From Pyxicephalus adspersus (lineage: Eukaryota; Chordata; Amphibia; Anura; Pyxicephalidae): a stretch of 64,000 nucleotides of DNA. This document shows, one piece after another, positions 1 through 10,900 of this stretch (positions are counted from its first letter, which is position 1; every line of letters begins with the position of its first letter). Position numbers and translations under genes: made by a program. Where the stretch lies: NCBI RefSeq assembly GCF_032062135.1, contig NC_092859.1, positions 127,067,161 through 127,131,160 of the forward strand, given 5' to 3'. The notes beneath the pieces are model-generated. The model searched no databases. It was not told the DNA's origin and saw only the letters and a list, made by a program, of their open reading frames with translations.

Positions 1-126
1 TCCATCGTCCGTGGATCCGGCAGGTCGGTCGTCCGGACGATGGACGACACCGACTGTACACACGGAAGATTTTCGCCCGATGCCAATTATCGGGCGATAA
101 AAATCTGCCGTGTGTACGTAGCTTTA
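1..126. repeat. Right end of a Harbinger-like inverted-repeat element, cut by the window edge
   Basis: The sequence contains self-complementary stretches (for example around 68-113, where a GATTTT/CGGGCGATAA arm meets its complement) and ends in GTGTGTACGTAGCT at about 110-123, followed by TTA. The same terminal sequence closes the element at 34899-35303, so this looks like the 3' half of another copy. The class (PIF/Harbinger) is inferred only from the 3-bp TWA-type duplication of the complete copy. Confidence 0.55.
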
Positions 127-1354
127 GACTGCCCTCTGCAAATACAGCATATCTAAGTATGAGGTGTTTGTTTTTCGGAACCTCAGTTGGTTCCTATTCT
201 TAATGATTTTCAGGTTTTTTTGATGGCTTGATAAAAAGGTCACCTTCATAAATACTACCACTGTTCTGTCTGATTTTTAAATGAGTGGTCAGAGAAGGGC
301 TGTGTTCATTGCTCTGAACTTAATAATAACATTATTTTAGTATAAAACACAATTTGATATCAATCAAGGTAATCAGATTTTTTTTTTTTTATTTATTCAT
401 TTTTTCAAGTTTTTCTAAATTTTGTATATCTCTTGAAATGGTTCTCCTATTTAACATCCATGGAGAGCTTTGTGAGATCCACATATGGCTTGGAGTAAAA
501 CAGAGTGGCTGTTCTGAAAGTGCTGCAAAAATAAAATAGATTTCTGTGGAATACCATCCCTTTTAGTCTTGTCAGTCTTCATAAAGCTGAAAGATTTTAC
601 CAGGTTGTAGTTTAAATACACTGAGAAAGTGTGGAAATAATTTTTACATCACTGCTGTTTAGTGTTTTACATCTAGTGTATACAGATGACTGCACTGGTT
701 GTCAGGAATCATCAGATAAACTTTTTTTTCAGTGAGAATTTTAGGAAATGCACATCTAGACATTTCTTGTGATTACCATGTTTTAACGGACTTGATTACT
801 TGCCATTGTAATAGATGCTGTACTCATTAAGAACACCTGTAATTGTTTTGTACATGTTGTAAGATGGTGATATAATGTACAAGTGAAGATCAGAAGGATT
901 ATATACTTTCCAATAATTTAATTAATAAAACATTTACAAACTGTCAAAACTATGTAAATTTTTTAAAGTAAAAATATGAAAAGTCTATTGCATTTTGGGA
1001 CCTGCACATCTTCAGCCTAAATGTTTGTTCTTCAGCTCTCACTAAATTCAAAAGGCAAATTCTCATGCCAATCAGGTTGGTAAGTAAACCGTTTTTCAAC
1101 AGTTTTCTCAGTAAATTGATTTTAATGATCTATTGATATGAAGTTTACAGCAGATTTTGGTAACTACACAAGTAATCCACAAATACTAAGAAATCAAAAC
1201 AAATAGGTGTATAAATTATTAAATTAGAATGGCATAGGGCATAAGTATTAAACCTGCTTACTGAAATGTATTTAATACATATGCTGTAGTACCATAGAAG
1301 ACCATATGCTGAAGAACGGCCCCAAACCATAACGTTTTCATCTACAAATTTCAC
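127..1354. other. Non-coding AT-rich stretch with no recognised gene
   Basis: No open frame here looks like an exon of a known protein. The stretch is AT-rich, low in obvious repeats, and has an AATAAA near 925. It could be the 3' untranslated tail of a gene lying off the left edge (PYGO1 would be the neighbour expected from vertebrate gene order), but nothing in the sequence proves this. Confidence 0.4.
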
Positions 1355-1740
1355 TGTTTGGTGGGGTTTTTTGGGTTATTTGAAGCACCATTTCTCCTCC
1401 AAACGTGGTGTGTGCAATGACATCCAAAGAGTTCACTTTTGGTCAGACCAGACTTATTCCCCAGGTATTTCTCTAGCTTGTCCAAATGTTGTGCAGCAAA
1501 AAATTAATGAGCTTTAACATGCTTTTTCTTCAGCATCGGAATCTTGTGCTGAGCGTGCATAGAGGCCATGTAGGGTGAGTGCATAGGTTTGTTTTCTTTG
1601 AAGCAACTGTATCTGATAATCCCAGGTCTTTCTGAAGCTCTCCTTGAGTGATCTTTTGTACTTGGGACAACTCTTCTGTTTTTTGACTCCTCTGTCAGAA
1701 ATGTTACAAAGAAATGTGCACTTCAGACATTTGGCCAACC
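1355..1740 (-). pseudogene. Degraded Tc1-like transposase fragment
   Basis: Read on the minus strand, the broken frames resemble the middle of a Tc1-family transposase. A stretch like 'LHGLYARSAQ' corresponds to the usual LHGR.ARK region, followed after stops by 'WSDQK' and 'HVWRRNGA', which recall the WSDE.K and HVWRK.G blocks around the first catalytic Asp. Stops and frameshifts interrupt it, so it is dead. The assignment rests on remembered family motifs, and the ends of the element are not defined. Confidence 0.6.
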
Positions 1741-2010
1741 ATAGCTGGTGAATAGTGCTTCTGAAGCACTGTGCATTGTACAGACATTTTGAACTTTGCT
1801 GAACCTTACTTCACCTCATTAAGAAAAGAGGCAGAAGAAAGTTGCAGTGTTCTGTGGTTTGTTGGCTTTGAAGACATGAGGCGTATTCACTACCTGATGT
1901 TCTTGAGACCTCTTCAGAGACCTAGACATCTTTAATACAGTGCAACCAGACAACAAGGCCTTATGTCTACATTCTATACTATTTAGATTGTCAAGAATGA
2001 TTATGTGGGG

Positions 2011-2890
2011 CAATAGACCCTGTTTAAAAGTTGTATTATGTCACATAAAGAATGCATGAAAGCTGAAAGGGAGATTTACTTATTGAAGAGTAATATTTTC
2101 TCAGCATCATATAGCAAACTGAAAATAGATCCAGACTGGGAATGTAAACAGCCATAATAAATAAGACATGGAACCCAATGTTATTTATTGTATCAAACTT
2201 TGCATAGCACCAACCGCTTGTGTGGGTGTAATACCCATTGGCAACACTACCATTATGGGGTCCAAATGCGAATTGGCCTGTTTACTAATATTGGAGGTTA
2301 CAGGTTTTTTTCCCCGCCTTATGTTTCAATTACACAGCTGTCATTGGGCAGTGAAGATTTGCATTTCTCAATATTTCCTTGACCATGTTTGATATTAGGA
2401 GTAAATGTACAATGTCTGGGATAAGTGAAAATATGTACTACTGTGCTAAGTCATGGTAAGAGTATATACAGGCTTCAGTGACTTGAAAAGCTGACCATAG
2501 CTTTAGCCAAAGTTTCTCAGAGCTTCCAATGCTTACCAATAAATGTAACCACTGAGCTAATGTGAGAAAGTTCACTTTACCTTCAGGGGAAAATACCAGT
2601 GTCCAAACACAATCCACCCCTCGTGTATACACAATGTATACCTGACCATTTCTGTTCCTCCTTCCCCAACAAGCATATTTATTATCTGTATAAACTGTGT
2701 TGTCTGGCTAACCTTTATTATGAGTACAGTATGATCACTTTCAGATTTATCACTCAGGAGGGCTTTTTCAAAAGAACAATGCCAGTCTTTCTCAACCACG
2801 GTTCCTCCAGAGGTTGCTAGAAGTTCATAGAGCAATTTGTGCTTCTTGGGTCAGTTTAAGTGACACCAATGATTATTTTGGCTATCTCTA
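2011..2890. other. Non-coding sequence, nothing recognised
   Basis: Short overlapping frames on both strands show no known domain and no exon-like boundaries. I see nothing I can name here. Confidence 0.4.
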
Positions 2891-2895
2891 CAGTT

Positions 2896-3168
2896 ATTAA
2901 TATAATACAGTATTTATATAGCGCCAACATATTACACAGTGCTGTACTAAGTCCATAGTCATGTTACTAGCTGCCCCTCAAAGGGGCTCACAATCTAATT
3001 TCCCTACTATAGTTATATGTATTTAATACAGTCTAAGGTCAAATTGGGGGGAAGCCAATTAACTGTATGTTTTTGGAATGCAAACTCCATGCAGATAGAG
3101 TCATAGCCAAGATTTGAACCTGGGACCTAGCGCTGCAAAGACCAGAGTGCTAACCACTGAGCCACAGT
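2896..3168 (-). repeat. tRNA-headed SINE-like repeat, minus orientation
   Basis: On the minus strand it begins with CTGTGGCTCAGTGGTTAGCA, a box-A-like tRNA promoter, followed by AGGTTCAAATC, a box-B-like sequence. It continues through the 'catggagtttgcat' and 'agccccttTgaggGGcagct' blocks and ends in 'gcgctatataaatactgta'. The same order of blocks recurs at 25135-25465 and 31290-31635 and, in part, at 5043-5325, 27583-27756 and 35771-35955. It has lost an internal segment relative to the 31290 copy. Confidence 0.75.
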
Positions 3169-5042
3169 AATGGTGATATCCTTTCCACTGGCTAATATAC
3201 TGTGTGTTGTGGATATAGTGTATATATAGCAGGGGTTCCTTTTAGACCTGAAAGTTATTTCAAGGGTTCCCCTATGGTTAAAAGGTTGAGAAAAGCTGAT
3301 TTCCTGTGTCCTGTATCGACAATCACATTAAAACTTGTAAGTGATCTAATTGGTGGCTGGCCATGGGGTACAATTTGCTCTTTTAGTCTTTCATCGCTTA
3401 AATTCCTTTTAATTTTTATCTAGATCTTTATTTTCCATGTCCTTAGCACACTGAGATTCTAACACAATCAGTAATACCTCCTAAACTACAATGGTCATTG
3501 TTACAGATTGAAGACCTCTAACTCCTTTGGAACTTCTAAGGAAACATAAGCTCAATGGTAGAAACATAACTGGTCCATCAAGTCTGACCTCACTTTTTAA
3601 CACCTGAAGTATTTTATTTTTGTTTTGGGTTTTGTATTTCATTCATGGTTTCATCATTATTCATAAACTGACATGGAGTATGTCAAGTGTCAAACAGTTG
3701 TAAAGGTAAGTTTTTTTTAGTTATGTATTCCAAGGTAATTTTCATAACCTGCCCCTGAGTTGCTATTTATTTGGCATTTTATTACCCAGTATTCCTATTA
3801 CAACATTACAATTTGAAGGTATCCATTTCTGTAAACAATGCATACTTGATCTGGCTTAGCAGACATTTGCATAACCACCCCTGACACTGAACTGCTTGCC
3901 AACTGCGGCTTGTTGCTATGCAACATAATAGGACAAGATATTAAAGGCATTATCTTTAGAGCCGGCTGCACTCTAAGGAATACATTGTTTATCCGATGCA
4001 AAGAAATCCAGTTAATTGGCAAATAAGTAACACCCAGTTACAGTGTGCATCAATCAGTGCCAAAATGTACATAAGAGACTCCGGTTCAACTCCCATAGGA
4101 GATGCCTTTCTCGCAAAATAGAAAATAATAGTCCTAGGTTAATATGAAATGTTTAAAATCATTTAGAAGGCTATATGTATAGATTACAATAGATTGCATA
4201 GGTATAAATATCTTTATTATTTTTATTAGGTGTTTCTAACTATTGTTTGCCGCAATTGTTCATAGATTACAGCTTCCTTAGAGTGTAAATAAAATGGACC
4301 AAACAACAGGTTTATGATAGAGACCCTGTCACCGAAAAGGTAGCCCACCTGTTAGTGGTACATTAATACACTTATATTTCTGGTGGCCCAAGTATTGGAA
4401 AGAAGCTGCATTTCTGCTACCAAGCTGGTGAAAATATTCAACCGTTAGATATGTTGGATATTTGCTCCCTCCAGCCGCCAGCTTGTGTGACCTGTAGTGA
4501 CATATAAGCCAACAGACGCAATCACCGCGTTGATTGGGTGACGTATTCTACACATCCAGACCTGCTGAATACTTGCCGCAGCATTGTAATATATGGGCTG
4601 CCTTTTATAGGTGACCTTGTGGCATTCCAAGGCTCGTTTTGGTAATTTAATCAGAGTTCCACCAAAGCTATCTATCTCGAGATGTGTGTGCCAGTTACTT
4701 CTTTTCGCTTACAGAACTGGTATTGTTCAACTTATGTACTGCTTTTTTGTATTAAGAGTTAAGCTGCAACACAATCATTGCTCACTCACTAACTGATCCT
4801 TAATGAGCATTTTCAGCAACAGAATGAAAAAGTGTAGTTCTGTTTTATGGAAAGGGGAGTAAAGATGGGAAGGAGGCACCTGCTGGATCCTTCTACAAAC
4901 ACAGACACATTACCAAACAGGGGCAACTGTATAGATGTTAGATATGTTTTTTTATCTTTTTTATTTTTTTTAAACAAAGAAAATTAAAACTATAGTGTCT
5001 GTTGGTCCATGAGATAAGCTGATATGTCAGCTAAATGTATTA
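3169..5042. other. Non-coding sequence, nothing firmly recognised
   Basis: This stretch contains short open frames without recognisable domains and A/T-rich runs. The part just after 3169 ('gcaggggttcctttta... aggttgagaaa') resembles edges of decayed repeats, but I cannot define an element. Confidence 0.35.
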
Positions 5043-5325
5043 TTCCTGAACATGGCACTATTGGCTCAGTAGATTGCATTCTTGTCACAGGTTTCAATCT
5101 TGTCCGGGACACTATCTGCACTGACTTTTAATGTCCTCCTTGTGTTTGTGTAGCTTTCCACTGTTCACTCGGGTTTCCTCCAAAAGACTTGCAGGTGGGT
5201 TCATTTGCTTCCCATCCAAAAAATTTCTTTGGACTTAGTTAATGACTATAGTAGAATCGTTAGTGTGAGCCTCACAAGGGACAGTTTAGTGCCATGACTA
5301 TGTAATATCTATAAATACAAATTTA
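5043..5325 (+). repeat. Diverged copy of the tRNA-headed SINE-like repeat
   Basis: The order 'ttggctcagtagattgca', 'ggtttcaatcttgtccgggacactatctgca', 'gggtttcctcc', 'gtgagcctcacaagggaca' and 'atctataaatac' follows the same consensus as the copies at 31290 and 25135. The A-box and B-box regions are eroded. Confidence 0.6.
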
Positions 5326-6890
5326 TATTTTTAAAACCATTCCTTGAAAGTAGGGGAGTACTCTGACAGGTTCATCATGAAATCATCTGGATCTTTTCAA
5401 TGGGAAGCTTTTTGTAATAGTTTTGTAGATGATGCCTAATGTTTCCATTTTATCTTTCACAATGGCCTGAATCCTTACAGGGATAGACGGAAATACTTGT
5501 CAGTTTGTATAAAGTAAATCCCAGTTTATTATTTTAATTTATTACTCTCTAAATGTTACTAAATATAGGTGCGATCTCCTTTCTTGTCAGTCCATCTGTT
5601 GGTGTCATTCAGGGTCACCCATGTATCTATTCACTGTTTTACTCTTGGCAGAGGAAACACATTATATTGTCAGTCATATAAGCTCTCACCAGTGTGGAAA
5701 TCCAGAGACTGATATCCTGGTGACAAGATAACTGGTTTTACTTTTCACTTGAGTAATGCACATGGATGAATAATGTACTTCTGTGACCGCTGTCATAAAC
5801 ACTTATTTCACTTCCTTGAATTCATCTGCAGGTAATTCTCTCAGTCTTTGACCCTGCAGTAATGTTTTCTGTTTTTGTTGGTTGAAAAAATAGTTTTACT
5901 CATCATGCAATATAAGCCTATCAGTTTGTGGAATAGATCATTGAATATTCTATATGTGAAAGATAATAGGTGGTGTTCAGGATAATTTTTTTAGTTCAGT
6001 ATTTTACCTAGCACTCCAGAAGCATGCACCCATTCCTGAAAGGCAGCGCTATTGCCTGTTTAAGCATACCTTTCTGCACACTTAAAGAGGAACAGAACTC
6101 TGGAAGCTGTGCCCAAAAACACAGATTGAAGGATTAGTGTTCCAGTTGATCTTTACACCATTACTAACTATGCTTTGTGTCTGCATTGTGTCTCTGTGAA
6201 GGTGGCCATATTAGCAGATGCAGGGCTTTACTTCCACATGCCAGAGCTTCCAGCAACAAGCACTCAAATTACACCCAAAACTCCCATAGACTTGCCATCA
6301 TAGAAAGTTGTACCCTAGCTCCAAGGGTATGCTCAAATTTGTGGTTAAAAAACAGGCTTCTTCTAAACTCCTGGGCACAGCTTTAAACAGTAGGCATTGG
6401 GTAGTGGTAACTGCTATGTGGTTTTCAGACTTTGTTGTGGCAAGAGTGCCACCGCTTAGTGCACATTAAAGGATAATTAATGGGCCCATTCGGAACATTT
6501 CTGCAAGCAGATCAAAACCTCTTGCAAAAACCACTAGTCTGAACTTACTGAGCCTTACTGTAAATATACGATTATGATGCTGTAGGCACAGTAGAACTTA
6601 GGCATTCTCACATAATGAGTGTACTAGTACTTTTCAGGAGGTATATTTTTCTGGGTACTGCTTGGAGACAATTAACACTCATTTCCATATAACATAGAAA
6701 TCTTTCCCTTTGAGTTTAGGTCTACATTAATTGTGTGAACTCTTTTATGGTTTCTGCTTCAAATTGTTAGACAGCAACAGCAAACTAATAGCAAGTTCAC
6801 TGCTAATATGCAAAGTTCATGAACCTACAGTAACCTTTTACCTTTTAGTTTACTGGAGTTACCAGTTTGTTATTATAGATACAGTTACAG

Positions 6891-6924
<34 letters not shown>

Positions 6925-7593
6925 CCTAGCTGTTATACAGCCAGACTTATACCCTAAAAGCTTGTAAGGGTTTGGTTCAACTTTCATTTATTTTGTTACA
7001 TTATTTTTCTTTGTTATCGACAAAGACTATATAAAAAAAACAAAACAATTTAATACATGACAAAGTACTACATGTTATTACAAAGGATACATAATACAGC
7101 AGAGTAGTTTGCTTATAAAATTCCCACCGGCTGGTAAAACCTGCATGCTGAACACTGCTGTGATAATTCATTTGGTATTGTACACAAGATGAGAATTATA
7201 TTGTGTTTATCTCTTATATTGTCTGTCTATTATGTGTCTATCTCTAACACATATACTGTGCATTTGAATTTATATGGTATAGGTTATAAAGGAAGAACCC
7301 AAACTTTGTAATGGTACAGAAAAAGATTAGAATATTCTGTACTGAAAAATATACAAACTTTTTTTATGTATAATGTGGTTAAACCAAAACTCCCTATTAG
7401 TAGTAAAAAAAAAAAAAAAGAACCATGTTTCCTTTATATTGGTGTTTCACAATACTACACTAATTAATAATTCAGAGGCTGGATGAAAGATATAGAGCAA
7501 GATATGAATGTGAAGAGGAACTGAGGGAATAGATGTAACTTGGTATATGGTGAGCAATGTCTGGAGGGGGTAGCGAGGATGCAGAAGACTTCT
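5326..7593. other. Non-coding upstream region of DNAAF4
   Basis: No exon is recognised here. It contains a TA microsatellite at 6893-6923 and a poly-A run near 7408. The rest is unique-looking AT-rich sequence. Confidence 0.4.
6893..6923. repeat. (TA)n microsatellite
   Basis: About fifteen uninterrupted TA dinucleotides. Confidence 0.9.
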
Positions 7594-7634
7594 GGTTTAT
7601 TTTTGTGTGGTGAATACAGCTTTGTATCAGTCAT

Positions 7635-7644
7635 GTCACGTGAC
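7635..7644. promoter_or_regulatory. Palindromic E-box, CLEAR-type GTCACGTGAC
   Basis: This is a perfect 10-bp palindrome containing CACGTG, 189 bases before the DNAAF4 start codon. The sequence equals the CLEAR/USF consensus bound by TFEB and USF bHLH factors. Whether it is used is unknown. Confidence 0.5.
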
Positions 7645-7793
7645 TGCTCCCTACTGAGGTGACTTCACTGTGTGCACATTGTAAACCTGGAGAACAGCCA
7701 CGATACGTCACTATCTATTCCCACCAACCAGAAAGCGATGTACATAGCCGGATGTTTTCCTTGACAATGCTGCAGAGAGCAGGAAGTTTTTTA

Positions 7794-7807
7794 GTTACCA
7801 TAGTAAC
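7794..7807. promoter_or_regulatory. RFX X-box (GTTACC-AT-AGTAAC) in the DNAAF4 promoter
   Basis: Two inverted half-sites, GTTACC and AGTAAC, are separated by AT, 25 bases upstream of the DNAAF4 ATG. This fits the RFX X-box consensus GTNRCC-N1-3-RGYAAC. Human DYX1C1/DNAAF4 is reported to be controlled by RFX factors through X-box promoter motifs, so cilium-linked transcription is the likely role. It falls in the 5' untranslated or core promoter zone. Confidence 0.8.
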
Positions 7808-7832
7808 GAGCAGCAACGATCGAAGCGGTAAC

Positions 7833-7955
7833 ATGCCGATTACAGTGAAGGATTTCAGCTGGCAGCAGACGGAAAAGGAAGTTTTTATATCGGTGCCATT
7901 AAAGGGGGGCAAGGCGTGCTCGAATAATGTGCTGTGCACCGAGGACTACATCAAG
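7833..7955 (+). CDS. DNAAF4: DNAAF4 coding exon 1
   Basis: It encodes residues 1-41, the first strands of the CS domain. The ATG sits in GTAACATGC just after the X-box, and its peptide aligns from the first residue with vertebrate DNAAF4. The donor AAG|GTGGGA ends it in phase 0. An open frame entering from 7659 is upstream 5' sequence. Confidence 0.95.
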
Positions 7956-10900
7956 GTGGGAGCATCCCTCATTATACTCTGCTCTAATGAAACATCTGCA
8001 ATCAGGACTTCCCCCTATTTTCTGTTAATATTTGGTAATATGTCAATATTTGTTAATATGTCAATATTTGCTGGAAAAAATAATGAGCCTGTGGGGGTTC
8101 TCAGGCAGCACTCACCAACCGGTGGTCTGCAGAAAAGTTCCCCTTACTATTACACATACACATGCTGCTACCCTCACACATTCCCCTTCCCTGGCACATT
8201 CACCTACATTCCCCTTCTACTCATTCATTATCATCATTTTTCCATCCCTCTATCCCTTCTATTTATTCTTCAATTCCACACTCCTCATCAATACTTTGTC
8301 CATCATACTACCTCTTCCATATTTATTCCTCACACATCCTACATTTCCTCCCCCCATCTAATCTTATCCCCAAGCACATCCGTTCATTGAGAACCCCCCC
8401 TTTTATTCCGGACTTGGCTGGTGCGCCCCCTAGTGGGGTCCTTCTCCTGTCCCCGCTGATCATGTCCCCCATCTGGACTTAACTTTTGCCCTGCACTACT
8501 GTCCCCCCAGGATGTTTAGCGAGCAGGTCTGAGCCTGCGATGGGAGAGTGGTTGGGTTCTGGCATCATGATGTTACTTTGGGGGAAGTTTCTTCCCCTTT
8601 AACTGACAAACTGCTCCTCGCACATGTGCGGTCCAGGTTCTGGAACTCACTCACGACTTTTGTAGAAAGGGCAGGTGATGTCCCTGCAATAAATATTCTT
8701 TTTTGCCTGCATGCATGCTCCAGCTGTCAGAATAGGCTGTTAATTTTAGGGATACTTGGCACACCCCAGTTTCCCATATGGTTGCTGAGATTGAATGAAC
8801 TTCTGCACATAAGTTCCATCATCCTAGCCCAACCAAATAAGATGGCTACATAGAAGAGAAGAAGGCGGCACCTGCAAAGGAGCAGGGCAGATGAGTATAA
8901 CGGGGTTTAGTTCTGCTTTAAATACTCGTTTTCAGTGTTTGCTTGCAGTTTTACGTTTAAATCTATCTTTACTAAATGCAACTTGTGTGGGGACAGAGCA
9001 CAATCCCAGAATACGAAGCCCCGGCCTTGTTCTGTCTGCTTATAAGGAGTTAAGTAGAATGTTACTACGTACTATGATGAAGCTAAATACAACCTGGACA
9101 TGGTTTGACTTTGGGCTGGTCATATATATATAGTCATATGAGGTAAATGGGTGCAGTCTTTTCCCATGATCTAACATGCAGTAAGGATTATAATGCATTT
9201 CTGTTTTCTTTCTAATATACAGGTGAATTTTCCTCCATTCTTATTTGAATTATTTCCATTTGCACTTATTGATGTGGACAAAAGTAGTGCAAAGATTGGC
9301 AATGGAGTCATCCTCTTCACCCTATCTAAGCAGGAGCCATGTATTTGGGACACCCTGTCTGCTGCTAATAGTAAGTACTAGTAGTAAGTAGTATAGTATT
9401 GACACACAATGAGACCGTGCAAAGCAGGAGCAGTAAAAATGGATTTACTAGGAGATTCTTCTTAAAGACAGCATTGCACTGATATAAGACCCACAGTGAG
9501 CTGCAGCATTCTTCCACAAGCTGAATCATGGTCCTAAATGCTCCCTTTTAAATGAAAGGGAGACATTGAGACCCTCTTTTGCAAGTTCGGGAAGGCTGCG
9601 AAAAGGAGGGTTACCATTAGATTTAATAAATACAGCTGGTATTGAATTACAAAATGTTATGCTGCCCAAAATGCAGTTTACTAATACATGATAATATTAT
9701 ATAACATTTATTTTTTTACTTTTTATAGTGGAAAAAGAAGCAATGCAAAAAGTCAGAGAGAAAGCTGTTGCTACAGTGCAGAAAAAAGCTAAGGAAGACG
9801 CAGAGGCAAAAGCTATGAGGAAGAGAGAGAATGAGAAGTACTCTCTGGAGGTCATGATGAAGGTAACTTACATGATTTAATAAAAAAGGAAACCATATCA
9901 TACCATTGCATTACAATCCAAACACAGACTGAAGCATGGATCTGTAAAGATGCTAAGTGTTGCTCTCACATATGGGGGTTAAATGAACTTGACTTATCAG
10001 TTCTTACAGTTAGGCTGGGTTGTATGGTATTGGTAGATGATGAATGTGTGTCTTTAAACACAACTTTATAACAACTGCACACATTGGAAATAAATTGGAA
10101 GTACATATATTGAAGTCTAATAAAAGCCTCACTAGAATGCTGCTGGTGTCTCATTCTTCAAATGACACAGCTTCTTATCAGACTGCCTGTGAATAATCTC
10201 TATTATGGAGGATTTGTACTTTGCTGGAGTACAGAAGGATTGAACAGAGAATAAAAATAGATTGCAGAATACTAGTGATTCAAAGGGGCCACATCAGAGA
10301 CAAATGAGTATAAGATATATATCAGTTTAACTACATTTTAAAGGTAATCAATATGTGATTATTCAGATTTAGATTATAACTGTGCATTCTTTCTTATGGA
10401 AACTGTTTATTTAGGCCTCTTAGGCCAAGGTTACACCTATAAGGCCGAGCAAGTGTGTTGTTCTGTGTGCTGTTGTGTAGTAAGGTAAGGCAGATCTTCA
10501 TTTGAAATTTTAAATAGACATAGTAAAAATAAAATGCCAGGAAACAATTGTTACATAGAACAATAATTTACCAGTCTATATATAAAAAGGAAACAAAAAA
10601 GGGGAATGTGTCTACAAAACCAAATTTATGATTCCAAAATAATCATCGCAATACTCCACCAAGACCAAAAAGATCAAAGAACGTCAAGAGCACCCAGGGT
10701 ACCTCTCAACTTGGACTGTTTTGCCCTGATTTATGAAAGTTCTCCAAGGCTGGAGAGAATACACTTTCATCAGTGAAGCTAGGTGGTCAAGCAAACCTGG
10801 AATGGATCTGGTCCAGGATTCAGAACATTTGCTAGCAAATAGCAAATTATTTTTAAAAATCCATTCTATGTTTTCTGGACCACCCAGCTTCACTTCTGAA

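Noticed and set aside
7659..8390. A 243-codon open frame around DNAAF4 exon 1
   Set aside because: Only 7833-7955 matches DNAAF4. The upstream part is promoter or 5' untranslated sequence and the downstream part is intron, kept open by a pyrimidine-rich tract.
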